Assembly (NCBI GenBank): GCA_023512255.1
Contig: JAILZY010000011.1
Coordinates: forward strand, 4,394 to 68,393
Direction of reading: 5' to 3'
DNA: 64,000 nucleotides
Origin: a bacterium
GTDB lineage: Bacteria; SZUA-182; DTGQ01
The notes beneath the pieces were generated by a model. The model did no database searches and was not told where the DNA came from. It saw only the letters and a program-made list of their open reading frames with translations. The translations under genes were made by a program, and so were the position numbers. Shown here piece after piece: positions 20,147 to 29,312 of the stretch; positions within the stretch are counted from its first letter, which is position 1; the number at the start of each line of letters is the position of its first letter.

Positions 20147-21070
20147 ATGAATATCGATCTCCATCACCTTGAGGTTTTCTGCAGGTGCGCTGAGTTAGGC
20201 AGCTTCTCACAGGCCGCGGCCTCACTTGGCATCAGGCAGTCCACAATTAGCGCCCACATCAAAGCGGTTGAATCTGAACTTGGCACTCAGGTTTTTGACC
20301 GCCGCAAAGGCCGTATTCATCTTACTCCAGCCGGCGAAATTCTATACCGGCAGGGATTGAAGGTTATCGCCTGCCGCAAGGAAGCCTTGGGTGAGGTCAG
20401 CCGCTTTTTGGGCAGAATTGAGGGCAAAATCTCCTTGGCCGCGAGTACGATTCCAGCCTCCTACATTTTGCCTGAAATCATTGCTGGTTTTATTAAAATT
20501 TACCCAAAAGTCATGGTACACATGGCTACAGGAAATACGAGCAGTGTTTTCCATGATCTGTCTTTGGGGAAAATAGAGCTTGGCGCAGTAGGTAGCTCGC
20601 CTGATGAGCGGCAATTTGCCTCTTGTATCTTAGGTAATGATGAGCTTGTGCTCGCCTACTCTCCTGTTCATTTTCCACATATACCTAAAGAGCCGACTCT
20701 AGCCCAGGCGATAGAGTTTCCTCTAATTCTGAGGGAGAAGGGATCAGGGACCAGGCGCCTTTTTGAGAACGTATTGTCCCAGATGAATCTTACTCAAGAT
20801 AGGATTAAAGTTGTCGCTGAGATGGGCAGCCTCGAGGCGATAAAGCGGGCTGTTATGGCAGGCCTTGGCATCTCATTTATCCCTAAGACTGCTCTTTTAT
20901 TTGAACTAGAGGGGAGGAGTATAGGGGCTGCTACACTCTCTGATGTTCAAATTACCCGCAATTTCTATCTGGCTCGCCTCTTGTGGAAAACTCTCTCTCC
21001 GCCAGCTCAGGCTTTTTGGGATCTAGTGAGCAATTCAGCTGATAAGTGCCGATCATTAAAAATTTTATAA
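20147..21070 (+). CDS. LysR-family regulator, selenium-associated type
   Basis: The 307-residue protein has an N-terminal helix-turn-helix (residues ~5-65: LEVFCRCAELGSFSQAAASL, then RQSTISAHIKAVESELG) and a periplasmic-binding-like effector domain. The effector domain has AASTIPASYILPEIIAGF, ILREKGSGTRRLFE and EMGSLEAIKRAVMAGLG, matching the LysR group found with selenium-metabolism genes. It follows pstB by 63 bp on the same strand, so it may be in the same transcript. It probably senses a small anion or sulfur/selenium metabolite and controls part of this block; target sites were not identified. Confidence 0.85.
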   Translation: MNIDLHHLEVFCRCAELGSFSQAAASLGIRQSTISAHIKAVESELGTQVFDRRKGRIHLTPAGEILYRQGLKVIACRKEALGEVSRFLGRIEGKISLAASTIPASYILPEIIAGFIKIYPKVMVHMATGNTSSVFHDLSLGKIELGAVGSSPDERQFASCILGNDELVLAYSPVHFPHIPKEPTLAQAIEFPLILREKGSGTRRLFENVLSQMNLTQDRIKVVAEMGSLEAIKRAVMAGLGISFIPKTALLFELEGRSIGAATLSDVQITRNFYLARLLWKTLSPPAQAFWDLVSNSADKCRSLKIL

Positions 21071-21769
21071 CTTGAAAAATTTTATAACTTGCCATTTTTA
21101 TTACTCTAAATTACCTAATCACTCTGAATCATTACCCCATCACTCTGAATCACCTCGAATCATACCTCGAATCATACATGGAAGATTTTAGTAAACTCGC
21201 CTCTTTAAAATTTAGTGGTTCTTTCGCTAAGTGCGTAATACAAGTGCGCAGCAGATTAATTACGCTATCAACTGTAGGTGCGACCTTAGGTCCGCCCAGC
21301 TTGCGCACTTTATTAGCGAAAAGACCTCTTAAAGACCATTTAGTCACTTAAGGGTAAAGATTTTCGCTATTGTGTCGCTATTGTGAATAAAATTTCATTC
21401 GTTTTTTAATTTAACTTATTAATTTAATTAATATTTTAACTCCAGTTGCAAAAATTTTCATAGATAAAATCATTATTTTTATTCTTTTAGTTGCTATTTT
21501 TCACTTCTTTTCTCTTTTTTTCCTTTCTTATCAATTCAAAATTTATTTTTTATGCTAGTTGTCTTCATATTTCAATCAGTAAATTATAAAAATATCTTAT
21601 TGGTATCTTATTTGCAAGATATAAATAGGTTATAAAAATTACTCAATATTTAGGTTATATTTTGAAGATAAAAGCTCACAAGTGGCTACCTTAAGATACA
21701 TTATCTTATCGAGATAGCCTAATAAACTTTAGCGGAATAGATACGGGATAGATAACGACATTATAAACT
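21071..21769. other. Intergenic region before the exopolysaccharide locus
   Basis: This 700-bp gap has short repeats of CACTCTGAATC and CCTCGAATCATAC near 21119-21180, a family A element, then about 400 bp of very AT-rich DNA without genes. The AT-rich part probably holds the main promoter of the polysaccharide locus, but no consensus could be fixed by eye. Confidence 0.55.
21217..21338 (-). mobile_element. Family A element, copy 4
   Basis: Begins GGTTCTTTCGCTAAGTGCG. The right end is duplicated (AAAAGACCTCTT, then AAAGACCA). With the outer end it is flanked by TTTAGT (21211-21216 and 21339-21344), a perfect 6-bp repeat. Confidence 0.85.
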
Positions 21770-22735
21770 ATGCTCTTATTGGAAAAAGGTATTGGAGGGA
21801 AAAGTCTGTTAGACATCGTAAAAGTAGTTCATCTGACCAAAGGGATAATTTCTCTTTTTTGGGGGGCTTTCTTATCCATTTTTATACTTTTTTTACCTGG
21901 CCGTGTTTGGGCGATACAGAACTCTTATAAGGTAGGAACAGAAGACGTATTATCCATTACTGTTTGGGGCGAGCCTGAACTGGATAAGACTGTAGTTGTT
22001 GCTCAGGACGGGACAATCAATTATCCACTGCTAGGAAACATTGCGGTTGCTGGTTATACGGTCAAAGAGATCGATGAGCTGATTACCCGGCTATTGGCTG
22101 CGGATTATTTGGTAAATCCCCAAGTTGATGTCATGGTTAAGGAATATCGAAGTCAGAAGGTATTAGTTTTGGGAGAGGTTTTACGCCCTGGTCTCTATAT
22201 CCTTACCGGGCCGACCTCCCTTCTGGAAATTATCTCCATGGCTGGTGGGGTGAGTGATAAGGTGGGCAATCAGGTAAGTATCCTTCGATCTCCTGTTGAG
22301 GATAGGAAAATCAAAGATAATAAACACGCTTCCAAAGCCATAGAGGAGAAAGAGGCTAAATCTATTTTAATTGACCTTGAAGAATTGCTCAAAGGAAGGG
22401 ATCTAGCCAAAAATATTTACCTTGAGCCAGGGGACATCGTTTTTTTAGCTGGCAAAAAGGACACCAATATCTCGGAGCAGCAAGTATATATTTCTGGCCG
22501 GGTACAGAAGCCTGGCGCTTATGAATATCAAAAGGGGCTGACGGCTCTAAATGCCTGCATTATGGCTGGAGGTTTTGATAAGTCCGCAGCCTCGAATCGG
22601 ACTATTTTGACCCGCAATTTCGCTGGGCAGCAGCAGATATTTAAAATTAATCTTGACTTAGTCAAAGAAGGAAAGCGCCCGGATATTCAATTGCAGCCTG
22701 GAGATCGTCTATTTGTGCCAGAGAGCTTCTGGTAA
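21770..22735 (+). CDS. Polysaccharide export outer-membrane protein (Wza-like)
   Basis: The 321-residue protein has an N-terminal hydrophobic segment (~28-48) as a signal or anchor, a Poly_export domain (YKVGTEDVLSITVWGEPELD, then DGTINYPLLGNIAVAGYT), and two SLBB domains (VLVLGEVLRPGLYILTGPT and VYISGRVQKPGAYEY). This is the arrangement of Wza/GumB-type secretins that let polysaccharide cross the outer membrane. No lipobox Cys was seen. It is the first gene of the locus and precedes the inner-membrane Wzz/Wzc partner, as usual. Start is uncertain, as no good ribosome site precedes 21770. Confidence 0.9.
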   Translation: MLLLEKGIGGKSLLDIVKVVHLTKGIISLFWGAFLSIFILFLPGRVWAIQNSYKVGTEDVLSITVWGEPELDKTVVVAQDGTINYPLLGNIAVAGYTVKEIDELITRLLAADYLVNPQVDVMVKEYRSQKVLVLGEVLRPGLYILTGPTSLLEIISMAGGVSDKVGNQVSILRSPVEDRKIKDNKHASKAIEEKEAKSILIDLEELLKGRDLAKNIYLEPGDIVFLAGKKDTNISEQQVYISGRVQKPGAYEYQKGLTALNACIMAGGFDKSAASNRTILTRNFAGQQQIFKINLDLVKEGKRPDIQLQPGDRLFVPESFW

Positions 22736-22828
22736 GAAGCCTAGGATAAAAATCTAAGAATCAAGAGAAGGTTTTAAGTTCTATAATTTTAAGTTCTATT
22801 AAGAAGGTTATAAGGAAGGTTCTAAATA

Positions 22829-24391
22829 ATGATGGACTTGCATTCAAAAGAGATCCATTTGCTCGACTATCTTTATCTTCTGCGCAAGCGAAAATGGTTC
22901 GTTTTGGCCAGTCTGCTCATAACGGTTACCACAGTTATTATCGGCAACTATGTCACTGCGCCCATTTATGAGGCTCATTCCCAACTGGTGATTGAAAAAG
23001 AGAATGCTAGGTCGGTGGTTAGTGGCCAGGAGCTTGAATATCTGGATTATGAGAGCTATCTGTCTGAGAGTCTGACCTTTAATACCCAGTTTAAAATGGT
23101 GGTCAGCTATCCTGTGCTTGAGCGGGTAGTCAGGAATCTACATCTAAAAGAGCGTGCTCTTGATCAGGAAAAACATCAGGCTGCTCGAGGTGGCCCAGTT
23201 TATTTCAAAAAGTTCATCCATGATAACATCACCAAGCTCCAAGAGCTTTTGAAAAGCTATGTTCCCTTTATAGATGAAAAAACAAAAGAGGCCTTCCCCC
23301 TGCCGAACATTTCTCCTGAGCAGGCGGAGGAGCTAGAGATGATCGCTCTGGTTAATGACTTGAAGCAAAAAATTACTGCTGAGCAGGTCACAGACACCCG
23401 TTTGGTCAATATAACAGTCAGAGATGAGGACCCTGTCTGGGCGCAGAAGATAGCCAATGGAGTAGTGGATGCCTACATTGAATATGACCTCCATACCCGA
23501 GGTAGTGCCGCTCAGAAGTTTGTGGATTGGATCTTATCGCAAATCAATGACATGAAGCGAAAGTTAACTGAATCAGAGCAGGCTTTTTACCGTTTCAAGA
23601 CCGAGAATAAAATTTTCTCTTTGAGCGGAAAGCAGGGTATTGATACTCAAAAGATTGGCGAGTTAAGCGCCTCGTATATCAAGCTTCGAACAGAGCACAT
23701 GGAGCTGAAGGCTAGGCTGGCTGAGCTAGAAAAAATCATGGCCAGGCGAAATGAGAAAATACTGAGTAGCCGACTGTTCGGTGATCCAGTTCTGGTAGAT
23801 CTGAGCAAGGAGTTGACCGAGGCTCAGATTGAGTTGTATGACCTAAAAACTCGCTACAAGGACAAGCATCCCAAGGTAGCTAATCTGGCCAGTCGGGTAG
23901 AAATTCTGCGGAATGAATTCAATGATAAGTTGGAAAAAGTATATAAGAATCTTCTGATTGAGGATAGTATCCTTCAGTCTAGGGAGGAAGAGCTGCAGAA
24001 GGCCATCAAAAAGTATGAGGAAGATGCGCTTTTAACTAATCAGAACGAGCTTCGCTATGCGGTTCTGGAAAGGGAGGTTGAAACTAATAAAGGTCTTTAT
24101 GAAATTATGCTGAACAAATTGAAAGAAACCCAGATCAATGAAAGTTCAGGTAAATCAAACATCAGGCTCATTGAACCTGCTGACCTGCCGCGATCTCCTA
24201 TCAGGCCTAGAAAGGCGCTAAATATCATCCTGGCAGTAATTGTCGGGCTTGTGTCCGGGGTAGGTTTGGCCTTTTTGATGGAATATATGGAAACTAACAT
24301 TAAAACAGAAGAGGATGTGGAAATCTATCTTCGTCTGCCGGTGCTGGGAATCATACCAGAAGTAGAAAGGGTAAAAAATTATCATGAGTGA
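22829..24391 (+). CDS. Chain-length / export protein of the GumC-Wzc N-terminal type
   Basis: The 520-residue protein has a Wzz domain with a first membrane helix (~25-45, FVLASLLITVTTVIIGNY), a long periplasmic coiled-coil section (about 200-420) and a second helix near 475-495 preceded by the Pro-rich LIEPADLPRSPIRPRKAL. It lacks the kinase domain, which is the next gene, as in GumC/ExoP-split systems. It regulates chain length and couples the inner membrane to the outer-membrane exporter. Its stop overlaps the next start by 8 bases. Confidence 0.92.
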   Translation: MMDLHSKEIHLLDYLYLLRKRKWFVLASLLITVTTVIIGNYVTAPIYEAHSQLVIEKENARSVVSGQELEYLDYESYLSESLTFNTQFKMVVSYPVLERVVRNLHLKERALDQEKHQAARGGPVYFKKFIHDNITKLQELLKSYVPFIDEKTKEAFPLPNISPEQAEELEMIALVNDLKQKITAEQVTDTRLVNITVRDEDPVWAQKIANGVVDAYIEYDLHTRGSAAQKFVDWILSQINDMKRKLTESEQAFYRFKTENKIFSLSGKQGIDTQKIGELSASYIKLRTEHMELKARLAELEKIMARRNEKILSSRLFGDPVLVDLSKELTEAQIELYDLKTRYKDKHPKVANLASRVEILRNEFNDKLEKVYKNLLIEDSILQSREEELQKAIKKYEEDALLTNQNELRYAVLEREVETNKGLYEIMLNKLKETQINESSGKSNIRLIEPADLPRSPIRPRKALNIILAVIVGLVSGVGLAFLMEYMETNIKTEEDVEIYLRLPVLGIIPEVERVKNYHE

Positions 24392-25670
24392 GTCAGCTCG
24401 GGAAGATCGTAAGAGAAATACTCATCTAGCCAGACGACCATACCCGTTGGTTTTAGGAAAGGATTTATCCCCTTCTTTTGCCGAATCTTATCGAACGGCC
24501 CAGACCAATATTCACTATGCTCTAAACGGGAAATTCGGCAAACTCCTCCTGGTAACTAGCAGTCTCCCCCAAGAGGGGAAAACAACTACGGCCGTAAATT
24601 TGGCTTTGACTATGGCTGAGGGTGGACAGAGGGTACTTTTGGTAGACACAGACCTTAGAATCCCCTCGATATATAAAATCTTCGGTCATGATCGAAATCG
24701 AGGTTTGACCAATATCCTGATGGAGATGTACGGTGCTGATTTGACTGGAGGAGACTTGTCTCAATATGGGCCTGGTGATTTGGTTTCTATCCTGGGAATC
24801 CAGGGGAAAAGCGGTCTTTTGAATATTTCAGCCAACGGGGATATTTACCATCTTATATTTCGGAATGGGAATCTGGTTGATGTTCAGTGGAAAAATCGTC
24901 CGGTGGAAGATCGGCTTGGATCGATACTGGTGGAAAGCGGTCGAATCACGGCAGATCAGCAGGCTCGGGCTCTAAAGAGACAGGTAGGTACGCAAAAAAA
25001 ACTCGGCTCGATTCTGCTGAACATGAATCTTATTTCTCCCCAGGAGATCGAAGGGCCGCTGAAGCTACACTTGTCTGAAACCCTACAGCGTGTCTACTCT
25101 TTGAAAAGCGGTGCATTTTATTTTCAAGATAAGAGTCTGCCTGATGATTATCAGATCCTTGATCCTCATCAGGGAGGCAATGGTTTTTCTCTCTTCAACG
25201 GTATACGTGAGGTAGCTGTCGAGAAGAAAAACACTCCCTTTATTGATCAGAGAATATCTATGTATCTGCAGAATAGCCCGGTTGATAATTTGAAGGTTTT
25301 AAATTCTGGTCCGATTCCCTCTAACCCTATGGAGCTACTCGGGTCAAGAAGGCTATCGGAGCTAATCAATATTTTAAAGGAAAAGTTTGAGGTCATCATT
25401 TTTGATTCGCCTCCCCTGAATTCGGTCAGTGATGCTTGTATTCTTTCATCCCGGGTCGATGGAGTGATCCTGGTTGTGCGGGTGGGCCGGACAAATCGCC
25501 GTGGGGTGAAAAAGGCCAAGCAACACCTTGAGAATGCAGGGGCAAAAATTTGTGGAGTAATTCTCAATCGTCTGGATCTCAGAAAGGGCGGTTATTATTA
25601 TAACTATTACTACCGCTATTATTATAGCCATTACCAACAGCCCAAAAATGGCTCACGGGATGGGAAATAA
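24384..25670 (+). CDS. BY-kinase (CpsD/Wzc-type) with an inserted DUF4388-like domain
   Basis: This 428-residue cytoplasmic protein has the bacterial tyrosine kinase core: Walker A SSLPQEGKTT (59-68), Walker A' VLLVDTD (84-90), Walker B VIIFDSPP (337-344) and a C-terminal tyrosine cluster (10 Tyr between 404 and 417). Normally about 25-40 residues separate A' and the conserved VLPAGPIPPNP-type segment; here that segment (LNSGPIPSNPMELLG) is delayed to ~307. The insertion, about 115-295, reads like DUF4388: SILGIQGKSGLLNI, FRNGNLVDVQW, then LGSILVESGRIT and LGSILLNMNLIS repeats and SLKSGAFYFQ. The kinase phosphorylates its tail to control polymerisation; the insert may add a sensing or docking function. 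Confidence 0.9.
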   Translation: MSESAREDRKRNTHLARRPYPLVLGKDLSPSFAESYRTAQTNIHYALNGKFGKLLLVTSSLPQEGKTTTAVNLALTMAEGGQRVLLVDTDLRIPSIYKIFGHDRNRGLTNILMEMYGADLTGGDLSQYGPGDLVSILGIQGKSGLLNISANGDIYHLIFRNGNLVDVQWKNRPVEDRLGSILVESGRITADQQARALKRQVGTQKKLGSILLNMNLISPQEIEGPLKLHLSETLQRVYSLKSGAFYFQDKSLPDDYQILDPHQGGNGFSLFNGIREVAVEKKNTPFIDQRISMYLQNSPVDNLKVLNSGPIPSNPMELLGSRRLSELINILKEKFEVIIFDSPPLNSVSDACILSSRVDGVILVVRVGRTNRRGVKKAKQHLENAGAKICGVILNRLDLRKGGYYYNYYYRYYYSHYQQPKNGSRDGK

Positions 25671-25925
25671 GAGCCCTTTTTTAAGCTGAAAAGAGCTGTT
25701 GTTTTTTGATTCGGCAAGAGAGCAAAAGGAGCCCAAGGGAGGCATCTTTTTCCTTATCTTTTGGGCTCGATAGAATTTTTGTCTCAAATTAATAAATTGA
25801 CAATCATTGATTATCAGAATCCTCAAAATCTGAAAGTAGGCACCTTAATCTTGGTACTGAGAGGGCGAAGCTATACTCATAATTTTCTTATTCATAATTT
25901 TTTGAGGCATAGTTATAGTTTTAGT

Positions 25926-26027
25926 GGCCCTTTGGCTAACAAAGCGCGCAATTTTGGCGACCACAGGGGGCCGTTCCTGTGATTGATTGGGTAATTTGAT
26001 CTGCTATCGCACTTGGTGAGAAAACTA
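25926..26027 (+). mobile_element. Family A element, copy 5 (diverged)
   Basis: Begins GGCCCTTTGGCTAACAAAGC and ends near GAGAAAACTA. It is the most diverged copy and has no clear flanking repeat (TTTAGT left, CTTCGG right). Confidence 0.6.
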
Positions 26028-26045
26028 CTTCGGTACTTTTTTGAT

Positions 26046-26151
26046 CGCTCTTATTTATTAGCTACCATTAAGAGACATAACCCTAATAAGCCTCTTCGAG
26101 GGTTTATGGTTGTTCTGATATAGGGTTTATGGTGTCTGATATATAATAGCG
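26046..26151 (+). mobile_element. Family C element, copy 3
   Basis: Begins CGCTCTTATTTATTAGC and ends ATATAATAGCG. It is flanked by a perfect 8-bp direct repeat TTTTTGAT (26038-26045 and 26152-26159). The interior has a small tandem duplication around GGGTTTATGGT. Confidence 0.85.
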
Positions 26152-26383
26152 TTTTTGATTTGGTCGCGCTAGGTAAGGTGTGGTGAATGATTTTGGCATA
26201 CGGGGCCAAGTGTCCTCGTAGAGCGTACCAGGCGCACAAGTGCTCTCGTTGAGCGTACCAGGCGCAAGCAGTTTGGGGCGAATAGGGAGAAATTTGAAAA
26301 AATCTGCTGATATCCTTATGGAAAAATGCCCTTTAACTGTGGTATGTTATCTTTCTCAGACAACAGCCAATCTTAGGCTTAAT

Positions 26384-26484
26384 GGTCTTTTCGCTAATAA
26401 AGTGCGCAAGCTGCGGCGGGCACAAGATCTGCACCTACAATTGATCAGCTGCGTATTTGTGTTACGCACTTAGCCAAAGAACCA
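26384..26484 (+). mobile_element. Family A element, copy 6
   Basis: Begins GGTCTTTTCGCTAATAAAGT and ends TTAGCCAAAGAACCA. Flanked by a perfect 6-bp repeat CTTAAT (26378-26383 and 26485-26490). Confidence 0.88.
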
Positions 26485-26534
26485 CTTAATTCTTAAGGAG
26501 TAAGGCTAATCCAGGGAAAGGAGACATACCATCA

Positions 26535-27473
26535 ATGGCACTTTTTTTAATTACCGGAGGAGGAGGATTTATAGGTTCAAATCTGGTCAAGGCTCTCATC
26601 TCTCAGGGAGAGAAGGTACGGGTATTGGATAATTTTTCCACTGGTAAGAGGGAAAATATCGCTGAGGTTCTTGACCAGATCGAATTAATCGAAGGGGATA
26701 TTCGAGATTTCGAAATAGTCAAACGCTCAGCTCAGGGAGTAGATTATATTCTACATCAGGCGGCCTTGCCTTCTGTGCCTCGCTCGATTGCCGATCCGAT
26801 CTCTTCCACCTCGGTCAATATTGATGGGACGGTAAATCTTTTAGTGGCCGCCAAAGACTGTGGCGTGAAAAAATTTGTCATGGCCTCTTCTTCTTCGGTT
26901 TATGGAGACAGTCCGACGCTTCCCAAACATGAAGAGCTTCCCCCTCGGCCCCTCTCCCCCTATGCCTTGACTAAACTGGCTGGGGAGCAGTATTGCCAGA
27001 TATTTTCGCGCCTTTATGGGCTCAAGACTGTCTGCTTGAGATACTTTAATGTATTTGGCCCAGGGCAGGATCCCAACTCGCAGTATGCGGCGGTGATACC
27101 AAAGTTTATAATTTCTCTCCTGCGAAACACTCCTCCCACAGTATTTGGTGATGGAGAGCAATCACGAGACTTTACCTTTGTTGAAAATGTGATTCAGGCT
27201 AATCTCCTTGCCGTCCGAAGTGAGGTAAGTGATGGGAGCCCAATAAATATTGCCTGCGGGCAGAGAATCTCACTTAATGAGCTGTTGAGAGAGCTAGGGG
27301 CCATTTTGTCAAAAAAGATTGAGCCTATCTATCAACCACCCCGGCCCGGTGATGTCAAGCATTCGCTGGCGGCTATTGAGCGAGCCAGAATTTATTTGGG
27401 TTTCAAGCCAGTGGTAAATACCCAAGATGGGCTTAGGAAAACTGTTGACTGGTTCTCTCGCACCCTATGCTGA
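26535..27473 (+). CDS. NAD-dependent sugar-nucleotide epimerase (extended SDR)
   Basis: The 312-residue protein has the Rossmann motif ITGGGGFIGSNL (7-18), the catalytic Ser in SSSSVYGDSPTLPKHE, and the YxxxK pair in PYALTKLAGE. It resembles UDP-GlcNAc/GlcNAcA C4-epimerases of the WbpP type (CLRYFNVFGPGQDPNSQYAAVIPKF split across its C-terminal half). It probably inverts a hydroxyl of a UDP-sugar used for the polysaccharide. AAGGAG is 14-20 bases upstream. Confidence 0.88.
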   Translation: MALFLITGGGGFIGSNLVKALISQGEKVRVLDNFSTGKRENIAEVLDQIELIEGDIRDFEIVKRSAQGVDYILHQAALPSVPRSIADPISSTSVNIDGTVNLLVAAKDCGVKKFVMASSSSVYGDSPTLPKHEELPPRPLSPYALTKLAGEQYCQIFSRLYGLKTVCLRYFNVFGPGQDPNSQYAAVIPKFIISLLRNTPPTVFGDGEQSRDFTFVENVIQANLLAVRSEVSDGSPINIACGQRISLNELLRELGAILSKKIEPIYQPPRPGDVKHSLAAIERARIYLGFKPVVNTQDGLRKTVDWFSRTLC

Positions 27474-27575
27474 AAAAATGACGTTGCTGAAAAATAATGG
27501 CTAAAAAGAGCTAGAAAACCAATAAGAGGCAAGGGCTTGAAGCAAGCTAGGCATTATTTAGACTTAGGCATTATT

Positions 27576-28883
27576 ATGAAAATACTTTTGATTTTCCCCT
27601 CCCGAAGTCGAAAAAGGACATATTCAAGTGCTAATCCGCGGCTTCAGGAGTTTTTCGATACTAATCGGTATCTTCCGACATTTTTCCTCCCTAGCCTTGC
27701 TCTTTTGACCATTGCTGCCTGTACGCCGCAGGAAATTGAGGTGAAACTGATTGATGAGCGGATCAGTCCGATCGATTTTGAAGAGCAGGCTGATCTTGTC
27801 GGCATCAGTATCATGACCGAGCAGGCCCTTCGGGGATATGAGATTGCCAGGGAGTTCAAAAGAAGAGGAGTTTTTACCGTAATTGGTGGCATCCATGCAA
27901 GTGTTCTCCCTGAGGAGGCGGCAAGCCATTGTGATTGTGTGGTTATTGGTGAAGGAGAGACGCTCTGGCCAAAGCTTTTGGAAGATTTCAAAAAGGGGGA
28001 GGTAAAGAGATTTTACCTGAATGACGGTCAAGTCGATCTTTTACACTCTCCTATTCCACGCTATGATCTTTTGGATAGGGACGTATATAATCTTATCCCT
28101 ATCCAGACTAGCCGAGGCTGTCCCAGGGATTGCTCTTTTTGTACTGCTACCAAGGTATACGGACCTCGGTTTAGAACTAAAACTGTGGGGCAGGTAATTA
28201 ATGAAATCGAGGCCATCGAGGAGGTATTAAAAAATCACAGGATCGTGTTCAATGACGATAATATGTTTTTTGACCGCCAAAGGTCATATCAACTCCTCTC
28301 AGCACTTATTCCATTAAGAATAAGGTACTTTGCTGAGTCGGATGTCTCCATAGCTGAAGATGAAAAACTGCTTGATTTGATGCAAAAAAGCGGCTGTGTT
28401 ACTGTATTCATCGGTTTTGAGAGTCTGGTGGCTGAAAATTTGACTTCTCTTCACCATAGCCAGTGGAAGTGCAAACGGGTGGCAGGGTATGCCGAAAGCT
28501 GCCGAAAGATTCAAAGCCACGGCATTCAGGTGTTGGGATCCTTCATTGTCGGGTTTGATCATGATGATAAAAGCGTTTTTCAACAGCTTATTGACTTTGT
28601 CCTTGAAAATAAAATCTTGGCCCAGTTTCATTTTTTAACCCCTTTCCCTGGTAGCCAGCTGAGGGCATCCCTTATCAGGGAAGGTAGGCTCAGGCAGGAT
28701 GATAGCCACTGGGATGCCTATAGCTGTTTTGACGTTGTCTTTGCTCCCCTCAGGATGTCGTCCCAGGAGCTTGAGGAGGGGCTTCTTTCTGTCTACCAGG
28801 CAGTGTATAGTCAAGGGGCTCATCTTTCAAGATCTCGCCATATGATCAATATTTTTAGGCATCTTAGGCAGCAGCAGGATTGA
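27576..28883 (+). CDS. B12-binding-domain radical SAM protein
   Basis: From the ATG at 27576 the protein has 435 residues (an upstream TTG at 27537 is possible). The N-terminal half is a cobalamin-binding Rossmann-like domain (TVIGGIHASVLPEEA, CDCVVIGEGETLWPKL), followed by a radical SAM core with CPRDCSFC (CxxxCxxC) after IQTSRG and then FNDDNMFFDR. These enzymes usually carry out methylations or rearrangements on inert carbons. It precedes the ACP and ligase genes, so its substrate might be a lipid or carrier-bound group, but this is only positional. Confidence 0.85.
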   Translation: MKILLIFPSRSRKRTYSSANPRLQEFFDTNRYLPTFFLPSLALLTIAACTPQEIEVKLIDERISPIDFEEQADLVGISIMTEQALRGYEIAREFKRRGVFTVIGGIHASVLPEEAASHCDCVVIGEGETLWPKLLEDFKKGEVKRFYLNDGQVDLLHSPIPRYDLLDRDVYNLIPIQTSRGCPRDCSFCTATKVYGPRFRTKTVGQVINEIEAIEEVLKNHRIVFNDDNMFFDRQRSYQLLSALIPLRIRYFAESDVSIAEDEKLLDLMQKSGCVTVFIGFESLVAENLTSLHHSQWKCKRVAGYAESCRKIQSHGIQVLGSFIVGFDHDDKSVFQQLIDFVLENKILAQFHFLTPFPGSQLRASLIREGRLRQDDSHWDAYSCFDVVFAPLRMSSQELEEGLLSVYQAVYSQGAHLSRSRHMINIFRHLRQQQD

Positions 28884-29033
28884 AGTCTCTCATCTTGAAT
28901 TAGATCTTATCTCTTATCTCTTATAAAACTTGGGATATCGTTTATTCTTGTAAATTATCTGTGATAATGGTTAAAATAATATAATATATAAAAAATAATT
29001 TAAGTTTTTAATATAATAATTTTAATAAGGATA

Positions 29034-29309
29034 ATGATTATGAAAGAAATTGAAAAACAAATTAAAGATTTCATTTTTGAAAATTTTCTTATTGGCCAAA
29101 GCACTCGTGATTTAAAGAACGATGTTTCTTTCCTTGATGAAGGGATTATCGATTCTACCGGTATGCTGGAATTAGTGGCTTTTATTGAAAATACCTATGG
29201 GATTGTGGTCGAAGATGAGGAGCTAATACCTGAGAATCTAGACTCTATCAACCGAATCATAGCCTATCTTGAGAGGAAGGGATGCCTTTTTGCAAAACTC
29301 AGAGGCTGA
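29034..29309 (+). CDS. Acyl carrier protein
   Basis: This 91-residue acidic protein has the carrier-protein helix bundle with the phosphopantetheine site at Ser41 (EGIIDSTGMLELVAF). The canonical DSL is DST here. It lies 3 bp before an AMP-forming ligase gene, indicating that the ligase loads this carrier. ATG choices at 29034 and 29040 are both possible, with AAGGATAA upstream. Confidence 0.9.
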   Translation: MIMKEIEKQIKDFIFENFLIGQSTRDLKNDVSFLDEGIIDSTGMLELVAFIENTYGIVVEDEELIPENLDSINRIIAYLERKGCLFAKLRG

Positions 29310-29312
29310 AAA

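Larger units (their letters stand above)
25671..26534. other. Repeat-filled intergenic region
   Basis: This 864-bp gap holds two family A elements (25926 and 26384), one family C element (26046), a possible stem (GAGCCCAA...TTGGGCTC, about 25729-25770) after the kinase gene and a short direct repeat near 26217-26270 (TCTCGTTGAGCGTACCAGGC and a variant). I see no gene. Confidence 0.65.
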
